A stretch of DNA of 45,211 nucleotides from SVQP01 sp045603085 (GCA_045603085.1 JAZULL010000043.1:1-45211); one strand, 5' to 3'. Shown: positions 14,955-24,070, counted from the stretch's first letter. Notes: generated by a model not told the origin, from the sequence alone. A program made the numbers and translations.

Positions 14955-16079
14955 ATGGCTACTGTAAAATTAACCAACGTAAAGAAGATTTACGGCAAGG
15001 ATACGGTTGCGGTTCAGGACTTCAACCTGGATATTGCCGACAAGGAATTTATCGTATTCGTAGGTCCTTCGGGCTGCGGCAAGTCCACCACCCTGCGTAT
15101 GATCGCAGGTCTTGAGGATATCTCCGAGGGCACGATTGAGATCGACGGCGTGGTGGTCAACGACCTCCAGCCCCGTGACCGTGACATCGCCATGGTTTTC
15201 CAGAACTATGCACTCTATCCCCACCTGACCGTATTTGAGAACATGGCATTCTCCCTGCGCCTCAAGCACGCGTCTCAGGACGAGGTTTATGAGAAGGTTA
15301 CCGCCGCTGCAGAGGTACTGGGCATTACCGAGTATCTGACGCGCAAGCCCAGAGCTCTTTCGGGCGGTCAGAGACAGAGAGTTGCCATCGGCCGTGCCAT
15401 GGTGCGTGACAGTAAGGTATTTTTGATGGACGAGCCGCTCTCCAACCTGGACGCCAAGCTGCGTAACCAGATGAGAGCCGAGATCATTCTGCTGCGGCAG
15501 AAGATCGATACCACCTTTATCTACGTTACCCACGACCAGACCGAGGCTATCACGCTTGGTGACCGCATCGTCATCATGAAGGACGGCTTCATTCAGCAGG
15601 TCGGCACCCCCACCGAGGTGTTTGATATGCCGCTGAATTTGTTCGTTGCAGAGTTTATCGGCGCACCCAAGATGAACACCTTTGCTACCGAGCTGGTCTG
15701 CGAGAACGGCAAGTATTACGTCAACCCCTACGGTGCAAAGATCGAGGTTACCGGCAAGAAGGCCGCTATGCTGGCTGATAAGCAGGTGGGTTCGGGTGAG
15801 ATCATTCTGGGTGTTCGTCCCGAGCACTTCAAGCTGACCGACGAGAGCGACCCCGCGGCTGTGGCATGCACCATCACGGTCAACGAAATGATGGGCAGCG
15901 AGCTGCACCTGCACGCGCTGACCGAGAACGGTGATAAGCTGATCGTCCGTATTCCCACCGTGTCGCTTGACGACGACGTCCGCCACGGCATGGTTTACGG
16001 CAAGAAGATCTACGTCACCTTCGAGGGCAAGGTCATGCACTTCTTTGATAAGGAATCCGAGCACAATCTGCTGGTGTAA
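14955..16079 (+). CDS. msmX: Sugar ABC transporter ATPase, MsmX/UgpC/MalK type
   Basis: A 374-residue cytoplasmic ATPase. Walker A is GPSGCGKST, the Q-loop lies in MVFQNYALYPHLTV, the signature is LSGGQRQRVAIGR, Walker B is VFLMDEPLSNLD and the H-loop is YVTHDQTEA. The C-terminal third is a TOBE/OB regulatory domain (GVRPEHFKL). It is 17 bp after malG and the last gene before a good terminator. MsmX-type proteins often serve several importers, so it may energise others too. The choice of symbol among msmX, ugpC and malK is by convention. Confidence 0.94.
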   Translation: MATVKLTNVKKIYGKDTVAVQDFNLDIADKEFIVFVGPSGCGKSTTLRMIAGLEDISEGTIEIDGVVVNDLQPRDRDIAMVFQNYALYPHLTVFENMAFSLRLKHASQDEVYEKVTAAAEVLGITEYLTRKPRALSGGQRQRVAIGRAMVRDSKVFLMDEPLSNLDAKLRNQMRAEIILLRQKIDTTFIYVTHDQTEAITLGDRIVIMKDGFIQQVGTPTEVFDMPLNLFVAEFIGAPKMNTFATELVCENGKYYVNPYGAKIEVTGKKAAMLADKQVGSGEIILGVRPEHFKLTDESDPAAVACTITVNEMMGSELHLHALTENGDKLIVRIPTVSLDDDVRHGMVYGKKIYVTFEGKVMHFFDKESEHNLLV

Positions 16080-16091
16080 TCCGCAAACAGA

Positions 16092-16116
16092 AACGGGCCG
16101 AAAGGCCCGTTTTTTG
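16092..16116 (+). terminator. Terminator of the sugar ABC operon
   Basis: Arms AACGGGCC (16092-16099) and GGCCCGTT (16104-16111) enclose a GAAA tetraloop and are followed by a run of T. Confidence 0.92.
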
Positions 16117-16126
16117 CTGTTTTGTA

Positions 16127-16155
16127 TTGCGTTTTCTGCACGGATATGGTATAAT
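16127..16155 (+). promoter_or_regulatory. Promoter of the DUF5696-like gene
   Basis: TTGCGT (16127-16132), a 17-nt spacer and TATAAT (16150-16155) with a TGG extended -10, followed by an AAGGAGG site before ATG 16185. Confidence 0.75.
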
Positions 16156-16184
16156 GAGAGCAATGAAAATCAAGGAGGGCGAAA

Positions 16185-18053
16185 ATGCAATATCTGATCC
16201 AAAACGACAAGCTTTGTGTAACGTATGATCCCGAGGCGCTGACGCTGTGTGTAAGTGTACCGGGAAGTGATATCGTCTGGAGCTGGGGTAGCACGGGCTA
16301 CGTGCGGCTGGGTGGCGGCAGAGTGCTGGATTTCGCGAGTGCCGAGTGTCAGAGCCGCGAATGGAATATGGGTGTGATGCAGGGTGTGCGCGCCAGGTAC
16401 AGCGGATTTTGCGACGTCGATGGACCCGGAACCTCGTTTTCGGTTGAGACCTACGTAGGCATTGATCAGCCCTCGGGGCAGCTGCGTTTTCGCGCCACTA
16501 TGGTGGGCGACGCACACGGCGAGGTTGCCGAGCTGGCATGGCCGCCCCGCATGAAATTTGAGGCGGGTGAGGGAGAAGGGTATACCGTTCTGCCGCGCAT
16601 GCAGGGAACGCTTGTGCCTGCGGGACACCCCATCAAGATCGTCAACGGCTTTATTTACGAGCGCGACGGCTACATGCCGCTGTTCGGTCAGGTCAACAAG
16701 GGATGTGGCTACGCCGCCATTTACGAGACTCCCTTTGACGCGCGATACGCGCTGGTGGGCGAGGAGGTTCAGCCCTTCTTCGTGCCCTCGCTGGGCTCGC
16801 TCTCTTATGCAAGAGAAATGGTCTACACCTTCTTTGCCAAGGGTGACTTCAATACCGTTGCCAAGATCTACCGCGAGTACCGCCGCGAGAGAGGTACGCT
16901 GGTCACGCTCAAGCAAAAGATCGCCAAAAACCCCAACATGGCGTATCTGATCGGCAGTCCTATCGTTCATACCGTTGCCGCCGTGCATATCAAAGAGGGG
17001 ACGCACTATTACGATCCGAATGATCCCGCGCACAACGACTGGTGTATTCCGTTTGACAAGACTGCCGAGGGCCTGCGCAGACTCAAGAGCCTGGGTGTGG
17101 AAAAGGTATATTTGCATCTGGACGGTTGGGGGCACCACGGCTACGACAATCTGCATCCCAGTCCTTTCCCGGTGCACAAGGAGGCGGGTGGTGCCGAGGG
17201 CATGAAGGCGCTGGGAGACACCTGCCACGAGCTGGGATATCTGTTCGGTATTCATGACCAGTATCGCGATTACTATTACGACTCTCCCGGCTTTACGCTG
17301 GATAACGCCGTGCAGTATTTTGACGGCAGTCATTTTCTGAGCGATTATTGGTACGGTGGCGCGCACACCTTTCTGTGCGCAAAGCTCGCTCCCGATTACG
17401 TCTGTCGCAACTATGACGAGTTTGAGCGTCTGGGCATTGAACTGGACGGCTCGTATCTGGACGTGTTCTCGGTGGTCGAGCTGGACGAGTGCTTCAACCC
17501 CGATCATAAAATGACCCGCGAGCAATGCGCCGAGTACAGACGCCACTGCCTGGAGCTGTTGACAAGCCGCGGCATCATCCCCTCGTCCGAGGAGACGCTG
17601 GATTGCATCATTGATTCCATGGCGCTGTGCCACCACGCGCCCTTCCATTGCACCAGCTTTGATGCGCCCGATAAGACCAACGTGGGCATTCCGATCCCGC
17701 TGTTCAATCTGGTCTTCCACGATTGCATCGTCATTCCGTGGGACGGCATGCACCGCCGTGGCGCATGGGGCATTGCCTGCACCGATCAGCCCTATCTGTG
17801 GGCGCTTCTGTGCGGCAACACCGTGTATTATTTCATGAACATGGATAAAGAGGACGTCGAGTACGGCAAGATTGCGCTGGAGCTTTACGGGCAGGTTGCG
17901 CACTGTGACCTGACAAAGCACGAGATCCTGAACGAGACCGCGCGCGCCCGTCGCTCCACCTTCTCGGACGGCACCGTGGTCGAGGCCGACTTCGACAGCG
18001 GAGAATTCTGCATTACCTATCCCGACGGCCGCGTGGTCAAGGGCTGCGACTAA
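16185..18053 (+). CDS. Putative glycoside hydrolase, DUF5696-like
   Basis: A 622-residue protein without a signal peptide, so probably cytoplasmic. The first 200 residues are a beta-sandwich of galactose-mutarotase/GH101-like type (VWSWGSTGYVRLGGG, QLRFRATMVGD). From about 260 there is a TIM-barrel-like part: GVEKVYLHLDGWGHHGYDN, LFGIHDQYRDYYYDSPGF, DGSYLDVFSVVELDECF near 420-440 and PSSEETLDC near 466-474. These resemble the DUF5696 proteins that accompany sugar-use genes in Clostridia. The acids in LDGSYLD and SSEE are candidate catalytic residues by position only. Its own promoter and a terminator on each side make it monocistronic. The location after a sugar importer suggests action on imported oligosaccharide; the substrate is unknown. 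Confidence 0.7.
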   Translation: MQYLIQNDKLCVTYDPEALTLCVSVPGSDIVWSWGSTGYVRLGGGRVLDFASAECQSREWNMGVMQGVRARYSGFCDVDGPGTSFSVETYVGIDQPSGQLRFRATMVGDAHGEVAELAWPPRMKFEAGEGEGYTVLPRMQGTLVPAGHPIKIVNGFIYERDGYMPLFGQVNKGCGYAAIYETPFDARYALVGEEVQPFFVPSLGSLSYAREMVYTFFAKGDFNTVAKIYREYRRERGTLVTLKQKIAKNPNMAYLIGSPIVHTVAAVHIKEGTHYYDPNDPAHNDWCIPFDKTAEGLRRLKSLGVEKVYLHLDGWGHHGYDNLHPSPFPVHKEAGGAEGMKALGDTCHELGYLFGIHDQYRDYYYDSPGFTLDNAVQYFDGSHFLSDYWYGGAHTFLCAKLAPDYVCRNYDEFERLGIELDGSYLDVFSVVELDECFNPDHKMTREQCAEYRRHCLELLTSRGIIPSSEETLDCIIDSMALCHHAPFHCTSFDAPDKTNVGIPIPLFNLVFHDCIVIPWDGMHRRGAWGIACTDQPYLWALLCGNTVYYFMNMDKEDVEYGKIALELYGQVAHCDLTKHEILNETARARRSTFSDGTVVEADFDSGEFCITYPDGRVVKGCD

Positions 18054-18069
18054 TCAAAACCGTCTGTTT

Positions 18070-18097
18070 GGCGCACCTGCTTTGTGGCAGGTGCGCC
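18070..18097 (+). terminator. Stem-loop after the DUF5696-like gene
   Basis: A perfect 11-bp stem (18070-18080 with 18087-18097, GGCGCACCTGC) with a 6-nt loop begins 17 nt after the stop. There is no T-run, so it may act as a 3' stabiliser or weak terminator. Confidence 0.5.
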
Positions 18098-18099
18098 GC

Positions 18100-18305
18100 G
18101 ATATAAATCCCTCGCGGGATTTGAGATATTCCTTTTTGGAGCGATATTTGCCTGCGGCAAGCGAGATGCCCTGCGGGGCGTGAAGGGATTTATATCATAT
18201 TGCTCTTGAGCGACGTGAAGGGAGTATCGCGTTTGCAAGGCAAATATATCGCGCCGAGCAGATTTGCAGAGCAAATTGCGAGGCATATCGCCAAAAAACG
18301 CGCCC
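18100..18305. repeat. Array of short palindromes, intergenic repeat element
   Basis: A non-coding stretch built from hairpins. An outer 13-bp perfect inverted repeat (18100-18112 with 18184-18196, GATATAAATCCCT) encloses smaller ones such as AAATCCC/GGGATTT, TTGCC/GGCAA and GCCC/GGGC. After it come TTTGC/GCAAA hairpins near 18232-18244 and 18262-18275. The loops share CTGCGG-like cores. It looks like a composite of REP/MITE-type repeats between convergent genes. Confidence 0.6.
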
Positions 18306-18337
18306 AAATATATGTGACCACTTTGCATTGGAAGATA

Positions 18338-18374
18338 AAAAGCCGAGCTAACCTTACGGTTGGCTCGGCTTTTT
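18338..18374. terminator. Bidirectional terminator between convergent genes
   Basis: A 16-bp stem with one G-T pair (18338-18353 with 18358-18373), loop TTAC, flanked by A-run and T-run so that it can work on both strands. On the minus strand it begins directly after the stop of the ABC gene. Confidence 0.88.
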
Positions 18375-18376
18375 GT

Positions 18377-20875
18377 TTAGAAATCGTATTTAGCCGCAAG
18401 TCTTGCAGGCGGTTGGCTCAGCAGAATGAGCACGGGGAGCGTGGCAAGGAGCAATCGGAAGACTGTGATGGCAAGGAGCGTCAGCGCGGCCGCCCACAAG
18501 GGGAAGAGCAGCGACGAGCCCGCCAGCATCTCAATAGGTGCCATGACTTTGAACGCCACAAAGACGCCGAGTACGGTGGGCAGGGCGTATTTGAACGTCA
18601 GCAACAGGCTTTCGATGGCGAAAACAGTCACGAGATTGCCCTTGGGAATGCCCAAAAGGCGGTAAACCGCAATCAGATCCATGCGCTCGCGGATCTTGGA
18701 GCGTTGCATCAGGTAAAGCATGAGCGCGGCTGTGAGCAGCACGGTAAAGGTGACGATGGTGCGCGCATCCAGCTTAAGCGCGGTGCGCTCGGTGTAGGCC
18801 GCCATGTCCTTGGCATAGCGGTCGTTGACCGTGATGCTGAGCATGTCGGTCAGTTGCGTATCGGTCGCCTCGTACTTGGCGGGCTCGTTTGGCAGAACGT
18901 TGTCGATCAGGTCGTGCGCGGCCGCTTTATCGGCAAACCAGATGGTAAATCCGGTCTGCGATTCCATCATGCTGGTAAACAGAGGAGCGAGATCCTCGTC
19001 GGAAATGATCAGCTTGGCGCCGATGGTGGGGTCGGTCTCTTCAACTGTACCAACCTGCTTAAGGTAATAATGACTGCCGATATACAGATCAACCGTGGTA
19101 TTGGGATTGATCGCGGGGGTGTTTTGTCGGATCGCCAGACATTCTCTTTGTGCAAGAGCGGGGATCGAGTCGTCGCCCGTAACGCGGACGTATTCCGATC
19201 TGGTCATGACCTCGGTACCGCAAATGGCCAGCGCCAGCATGGCCTCGGTGCTCATATACATGGTTGGCTCTCCGGAATCGCAAATGCCCACGATCTTGAG
19301 CGTGAAGGTTTTTCGGCCGCAGGTCAGCTGCCTGCCAAGCAAATATTCAGGGCTTGGAATGATGTTTTGCAGCACACCGTCCTCGCTAAGCAGCTTGTCC
19401 AGCACCCAGCGGTCCAGCACGATCTCGTCGGAACGCGCGGGCATTCTGCCCGCAATCAGCGTATCGGGATCAAGTCGGGTAAGGTTCGCCCAGCTGTAGG
19501 AGTCAAAGCGCAACGAGAGGTCGCCGTATTGCGGAACGGTAGCCTCGGTATAGAGCAGGGAGTCGCTGCTTTGAGGAACGTAGTCAAAATCCAGACCCGA
19601 TTCGTCCCAGAAGCGGCGGAACTGATCGATATACTGGGCGGTAGAGGCATATTTGTCGGTCATGGCTATGCCGCGCTCAAAGGAAAAGTCCAGCACGTGC
19701 GAGTCGGTGGTGATAAAGTCCTCGGGGTTGATGTGCGCCACCGTGATCACGTCGGCCACAGAGATCGAGAGCATGAGCGAGAGCAGGACGATGAATACGC
19801 CCGTGCCGAATTTGCGCAGCTTTTTGCCCGAGACCAAGCCGCGTGCCTCGCGCATCAACATACCGAATCCCAGACCCTTTGAGGCGCGGGCGAGCGGCTG
19901 CTCGGCGGGTGCGTTGACGGATTTTTCGGGTATGGCCAGATCGTTGGCGTCTTCGAGGATGGGTCGCGCGCCCTCGGCGATCACGGGAGCGGCGGCAGGC
20001 TCGGAGCACAGCACGATTCTGGGGTCGTCCACCTTGATGATGATTCGGTTTTTCTCGGCAACCACGGTCAGCTTGACGGGTGCGGCATCCTCGGCCTGCA
20101 AAAGTCTGAGAGAGACCTGCTCGGTTTCGGTTTTGTGCTCGGTAAAGTCTCCTGCATATACCGTGTCCTTGGCGCCCGCATCCATGGCGGTATGCTCCCA
20201 ATCGGTGGTGTCGGATACGATATTGCCCGCATCCAGCGTGATAATGCGGTCGGCAAAGAAGCGCGCGATCCCTTGCTCGTGGGTGACCATCACGATCAGA
20301 CTGTCACGCGAGAGCTGCTTGAGGATCGAGCATATATTCATGGTGTTGGCCTGGTCAAGGTTACCCGTTGGCTCGTCGGCAAAGATGACGCGCGGACGGC
20401 GCGCAATGGCTCTGGCGATGGCAACGCGTTGCTGCTGACCGCCCGAAAGCTCGCCCACGGGGCGGCTCTTGTAGCGCAGCATGTCCACGCGCTCCAGCGC
20501 GTCCTTGACTCTTGCCATTTTATCCTTGCGCGAGAGCGGCAGGGAATGCATGCCGATATACACGTTATAGGCGGCAGAGTGCTCGGATAAGAGGTAATAG
20601 TTCTGGAAAATGTAGCCAAAGGCGGCGTTTCGCTCGCGCTCCATCTCGCGCGATCCCGCGCGGGTGATCTTGGCAGAGTCGGTGGTAATGGTGCCGCTGT
20701 CGTACAGGTCAAGACCGCCGATGGCGTTGAGCAGGCTGGTCTTGCCGCAGCCCGAAGCGCCCAGAATGCAAACGAATCCCGTGTCGGGCAGGGACAAGGA
20801 GAGTCCGTGCAGTACCTCGTTGGCATGGCGGGAGCCCTTGTCGTAGGTTTTCTTGAGATTATCGATTTTAATCAT
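18377..20875 (-). CDS. Fused ABC ATPase-permease (MacB/FtsX type), second of a pair
   Basis: An 832-residue protein. The N-terminal ATPase (1-225) has Walker A GASGCGKTS, signature LSGGQQQRVAIARA and Walker B VIFADEPTGNLD. A cytoplasmic linker leads to a first helix near 345 (GVFIVLLSLMLSISVADVIT). About 300 extracytoplasmic residues follow, then three C-terminal helices of an FtsX domain (TIVTFTVLLTAALMLYLM onward). This is the MacB/BceAB layout in one chain. It is 3 bp after its partner, whose end supplies the GGAGG site, and the two probably form a heterodimer. The substrate is unknown; such transporters export or extract peptides, antibiotics or lipoproteins. No two-component system lies next to it. 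Confidence 0.88.
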   Translation of the reverse strand: MIKIDNLKKTYDKGSRHANEVLHGLSLSLPDTGFVCILGASGCGKTSLLNAIGGLDLYDSGTITTDSAKITRAGSREMERERNAAFGYIFQNYYLLSEHSAAYNVYIGMHSLPLSRKDKMARVKDALERVDMLRYKSRPVGELSGGQQQRVAIARAIARRPRVIFADEPTGNLDQANTMNICSILKQLSRDSLIVMVTHEQGIARFFADRIITLDAGNIVSDTTDWEHTAMDAGAKDTVYAGDFTEHKTETEQVSLRLLQAEDAAPVKLTVVAEKNRIIIKVDDPRIVLCSEPAAAPVIAEGARPILEDANDLAIPEKSVNAPAEQPLARASKGLGFGMLMREARGLVSGKKLRKFGTGVFIVLLSLMLSISVADVITVAHINPEDFITTDSHVLDFSFERGIAMTDKYASTAQYIDQFRRFWDESGLDFDYVPQSSDSLLYTEATVPQYGDLSLRFDSYSWANLTRLDPDTLIAGRMPARSDEIVLDRWVLDKLLSEDGVLQNIIPSPEYLLGRQLTCGRKTFTLKIVGICDSGEPTMYMSTEAMLALAICGTEVMTRSEYVRVTGDDSIPALAQRECLAIRQNTPAINPNTTVDLYIGSHYYLKQVGTVEETDPTIGAKLIISDEDLAPLFTSMMESQTGFTIWFADKAAAHDLIDNVLPNEPAKYEATDTQLTDMLSITVNDRYAKDMAAYTERTALKLDARTIVTFTVLLTAALMLYLMQRSKIRERMDLIAVYRLLGIPKGNLVTVFAIESLLLTFKYALPTVLGVFVAFKVMAPIEMLAGSSLLFPLWAAALTLLAITVFRLLLATLPVLILLSQPPARLAAKYDF

Positions 20876-20878
20876 TGC

Positions 20879-23203
20879 TCACGCCTCCTCCATTTCCGAA
20901 AAATCAAGGTCTGTGGCGCGGCGCGTCTTGGCAAAGACCGCCTTGCGCATGGAGAGCAGTACCACGCCGAAGGCCACGGCAACAGAGATCAGGTGGGCGA
21001 CAAACAGAAGAACGATGACGTCGGGCTCAAGATATTTGAACACGTCTGTAATGCGGGAGACGCCCATGGCGTTCAGCGCGGCGATGATGGCCGCTCCCAA
21101 TCCTTCACCCACAACGGCGAATAACAGCAGCAATCGGCACAAAGCCCCGTAGGCAGAGCGCGCGGTCATGCCGATGTTCAGAAGCAGTCTGAAATGCTCG
21201 TAGAGCGAGGAGAACATGGCGCGAAGCACCAGCACCTGCAGGATAACGACCAGGAGGAATGCCACGGCGCAGATGCCGAGCGTGGTGTTTCGCTCGGTGG
21301 CCAGCGTTGGGTCGGTGCGGGTTGCGCCAAGGCGGAAGGGCGAGGTGCAGAGATAGCCCTTTGCGGCAAGCGCGTCCATCACGCGGTCGGCGTAGGCATA
21401 ATCCTGCATGTAAAGCGAGATCTGATTGTCGGGGGTGCGGACGCTCAGCGCGTCAAAGGTGGTGTCCGTGACCAGAACGGTCAGAGAGTTTGTGGCTACG
21501 TATGCGCCGCGCAGGGTATAGAAATCGAATTGGTCACCGCGGGTCAGCGCATATCCTCGGCCGCCCTTGAGTCTGCGGGAGGAGATCAGCGATTCGCCAA
21601 TGATCATGTCGCCGTCCGTCAGGTCGAGCTTGCCATCCTCCAAGGGACTTGCCACGTATTGATCGCCCGCGCCCGGAACGTATTCGCTTTTGATGGTGAA
21701 TTGCTCGGGGCGGTAGGGGAGTAAGAGAATACCAAGCCCTCCCAGCGTATTGCCGCTGCCCTCGGGCAGGCAGGAGTTTGCATAGCTCAGTGTGGCAGCA
21801 AGCTTGTCCGAGAAATAAAAGCCGCTCTCTCCCTGGGCCGTGCCAACGACCGTAAAGGTCAGGCAAAGGTAGGAGGAAATGCTCCAGTCCTTGTGGTTGC
21901 GGATGTAAACTTTGACGGTATCGCCAATACGGTAGGCGGGGTCTGCGGACACCACCTCGTAAACGTCGGTTGCCTCACGGCCGTCGGTCAGCACCGATTC
22001 GACGCTAAGCGGGAGTGTGCGGATGTAAAGCGGATCGTAATCCAGAAATTTGACCGTTTCCTTGACGTAAAAATCGTCGGGATTGAGCATGGGATGATAG
22101 TTTGGGCCATTGACAATGTCGGTGTAGGATTGGTGGTCCACGCCGGGTCTGTAGTAGTAATTGACGTCGTTGGCATAGCCGCGGCGCTCAATGCTCTGCA
22201 CGTATCTCACACTCAGAAGCTCTTGCAGCTCCTGCTCTGTAAAGGACTCTCCGTCCGGCTTCATGACCACCAGTCGCTCGGAGTGGCCGTTTTCAAAGGC
22301 GTCGGATTCGTAGATCTTGGTGGGTGTGTCGTCCAGCGCGACGGTAAACGTGCCCAGCACGGCAAACGTAATAAACGAGGTAAAGGCCAAAAGCAGGCAC
22401 ACGATCGCCGAGAAAACGGGACGCGCGCGCAGAGTCAGCGAGGACACGTATCTGCCAAGGCGTTGCTTTTTGGTCTTGGCGGCGGCTTTTGGCGCGGTCT
22501 GCTCCGGGACGTCGGGCGCGGGGGAGAGCGCGGCATCGGTCACGACGATGCCGTCTGCCAGTTCAATGCGGCGGGTAGCCACGTCGCGGGCCTCGTCAAA
22601 TTCATGTGTGATCAGAATGACCAGACGGTCGCGGCTGGCGCGCTTAAGCAGAGAAATGACCTTGTCGCTGTTTTCGCGGTCAAGGTTGCCCGTGGGCTCG
22701 TCCGCAATCAGAATGCGCGAGGGCTTGGCCAGCGCGCGGGCGATGGCAAGGCGCTGCTTCTGGCCGCTGGACAGCTTGCCGGCGCGGCGCGAGCGCATAT
22801 CGGAAAGCTCCACCTCTTCAAGCAGCTCCAGCGCGCGGGCGTTGGCCGCATCCTTGTCCATGCCGCCCAATCGCAGGGCGACCGACACGTTTTCCAGCAC
22901 CGTGTTGCCGGTCAGAATGCCGTAGCTTTGCGAGATAAAGCCGATCATATCGCGGCGATATTTCTCCCAATCGGCGGCGTCGTAGTGCGAGGTAGGCTTG
23001 CCGCAAACGTAAAGCTCACCCGATTCGTAGGGGATCATGCCGCCCAGCACGTGCGCCATCGTGGACTTTCCGCTGCCGCTCTCACCCGTCACGGCGACGA
23101 ATTCGCCAACCGAGAAGGAGAGGTTGATGCCGGACAGTCCCATGACCACGCCCGAGGCGGACGTGTAGTATTTGGATAAGTTTTCAAGTCTTAAAACTTC
23201 CAT
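20879..23203 (-). CDS. Fused ABC ATPase-permease (MacB/FtsX type), first of a pair
   Basis: A 774-residue protein with the same plan as its downstream partner. The ATPase (1-230) has Walker A GESGSGKST, signature LSSGQKQRLAIARA and Walker B ILIADEPTGNLD. The first helix is near 265-295, followed by a large extracytoplasmic domain and three C-terminal helices (LGICAVAFLLVVILQVLVLR; LFAVVGEGLGAAIIAALNAM; LLFVAHLISVAVAFGVVLLS). The signature reads LSSGQ rather than LSGGQ, a tolerated change. ATG 23203 follows AGGAG by 6 nt and a strong promoter. Function beyond membrane transport is not deducible. Confidence 0.88.
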   Translation of the reverse strand: MEVLRLENLSKYYTSASGVVMGLSGINLSFSVGEFVAVTGESGSGKSTMAHVLGGMIPYESGELYVCGKPTSHYDAADWEKYRRDMIGFISQSYGILTGNTVLENVSVALRLGGMDKDAANARALELLEEVELSDMRSRRAGKLSSGQKQRLAIARALAKPSRILIADEPTGNLDRENSDKVISLLKRASRDRLVILITHEFDEARDVATRRIELADGIVVTDAALSPAPDVPEQTAPKAAAKTKKQRLGRYVSSLTLRARPVFSAIVCLLLAFTSFITFAVLGTFTVALDDTPTKIYESDAFENGHSERLVVMKPDGESFTEQELQELLSVRYVQSIERRGYANDVNYYYRPGVDHQSYTDIVNGPNYHPMLNPDDFYVKETVKFLDYDPLYIRTLPLSVESVLTDGREATDVYEVVSADPAYRIGDTVKVYIRNHKDWSISSYLCLTFTVVGTAQGESGFYFSDKLAATLSYANSCLPEGSGNTLGGLGILLLPYRPEQFTIKSEYVPGAGDQYVASPLEDGKLDLTDGDMIIGESLISSRRLKGGRGYALTRGDQFDFYTLRGAYVATNSLTVLVTDTTFDALSVRTPDNQISLYMQDYAYADRVMDALAAKGYLCTSPFRLGATRTDPTLATERNTTLGICAVAFLLVVILQVLVLRAMFSSLYEHFRLLLNIGMTARSAYGALCRLLLLFAVVGEGLGAAIIAALNAMGVSRITDVFKYLEPDVIVLLFVAHLISVAVAFGVVLLSMRKAVFAKTRRATDLDFSEMEEA

Positions 23204-23232
23204 GGGGTACTCCTGAGAAAATAGTTAACACC

Positions 23233-23261
23233 ATTTTACCATAATAAAGTAAGAATGTCAA
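23233..23261 (-). promoter_or_regulatory. Promoter of the paired ABC genes
   Basis: On the minus strand TTGACA (23261-23256), a 17-nt spacer and TAAAAT (23238-23233) with a TGG extended -10. It fits between the pnuC stop and the ABC start. Confidence 0.8.
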
Positions 23262-23263
23262 CA

Positions 23264-23953
23264 TTACGTGGTCCCGGTTTGCTGCTTCTGCATCCTTTTC
23301 CAGCAAATAAAGCCATAGAGATCGTTGACAAGAAAGGCCGCAAAGCAGACCACCACGGAGATATAAGAGAGGTCGGTCAGACAGGCCAGTGTCCAGAGCA
23401 CCAGAAGAACCACGTCGTTGGCGGCATAGATCAGCGCAAAATAGGGGCTTCGCCGCCACGTCAGATAAGCCGCCAAAAAGCTGGTGGTCACAGAAATGGT
23501 GCCGGGGATGAGATTGGCCGTGCCCCATGCGCGCAGAATGAAATAGAAGATGGCGGTCACGATCAGGGAAAGAGAGAGGGCTGCAAGCCAATCGCGCCCG
23601 CGCATGGCGGCCACCTGCACCTGACTTTTTTGACCCTTGAAGGGATGGCGCAGCCACGAGACCAAGGAGAAAACGGCCATGGGCATGGTCATGCCAAGAT
23701 AGGTGATCATTTCGCCGTAGTAGGAAAAGGTCAGGGAAATGATGCCGTACAGAATCGAAAAAATGATCATGAGCACCTGACCGATCGGATTTCCCTTGGC
23801 GCAAAAGATCAGCGAGGTCACGCCGATCAGCGAGGCGACCGGCGTCAGTGCGCCCGAGCCGTCAAAGAGAAGGTAGCAGATCAGTATAGTAATGCAGGAA
23901 AGCCCCCACAAAAGCCATTCGCCCACGGAAAAATATCTCAAAAGCCTTTTCAT
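23264..23953 (-). CDS. pnuC: PnuC-family vitamin transporter
   Basis: About 229 residues and seven or eight predicted membrane helices, matching PnuC-type facilitators for nicotinamide riboside or, in relatives, thiamine (PnuT) or riboflavin (PnuX). Family-like parts are GNPIGQVLMIIFSILYGIIS, YYGEMITYLGMTMPMAVFSL, TANLIPGTISVTTSFLAAYL and the C-terminal FLVNDLYGFICWKRM. ATG 23953 is chosen because GGAGG lies 5 nt upstream; the frame's first ATG at 23998 falls inside a leader hairpin. No NAD kinase or thiamine kinase gene is nearby, so the vitamin carried is open. Confidence 0.85.
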   Translation of the reverse strand: MKRLLRYFSVGEWLLWGLSCITILICYLLFDGSGALTPVASLIGVTSLIFCAKGNPIGQVLMIIFSILYGIISLTFSYYGEMITYLGMTMPMAVFSLVSWLRHPFKGQKSQVQVAAMRGRDWLAALSLSLIVTAIFYFILRAWGTANLIPGTISVTTSFLAAYLTWRRSPYFALIYAANDVVLLVLWTLACLTDLSYISVVVCFAAFLVNDLYGFICWKRMQKQQTGTT

Positions 23954-24064
23954 ATAAACCTCCGCAAAAAAATAAGCACTCGCCAAGCGTATCTTCAAAG
24001 ACCTAACGATACGCCCGCGAATGCATTTGCATTCGATCTACCCGGTGGCAGATTATTTTGATCG
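23954..24064 (-). promoter_or_regulatory. Structured leader of pnuC, possible riboswitch
   Basis: The 110-nt leader can fold as a three-way junction. A 7-bp hairpin CGAATGC/GCATTCG occupies 24018-24024 and 24029-24035. A 7-bp hairpin GCGTATC/GATACGC occupies 23987-23993 and 24008-24014. A short closing helix TGGC/GCCA pairs 24046-24049 with 23982-23985. A run of seven T precedes GGAGG. I do not see the conserved cores of TPP, FMN, preQ1-I, THF or purine riboswitches. It may be a lineage-specific or unrecognised aptamer, or only a structured 5' UTR. Confidence 0.45.
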
Positions 24065-24070
24065 TGGGTT

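Noticed and set aside
16170..17921. A 583-codon minus-strand frame opposite the DUF5696-like gene
   Set aside because: Shadow frame; the plus-strand gene has a promoter, a ribosome-binding site and protein-like segments.
18200..19882. A 560-codon plus-strand frame over the ABC permease gene
   Set aside because: Runs through a terminator and palindromes and is antisense to the permease; composition is Gln/Gly/Arg-rich noise.
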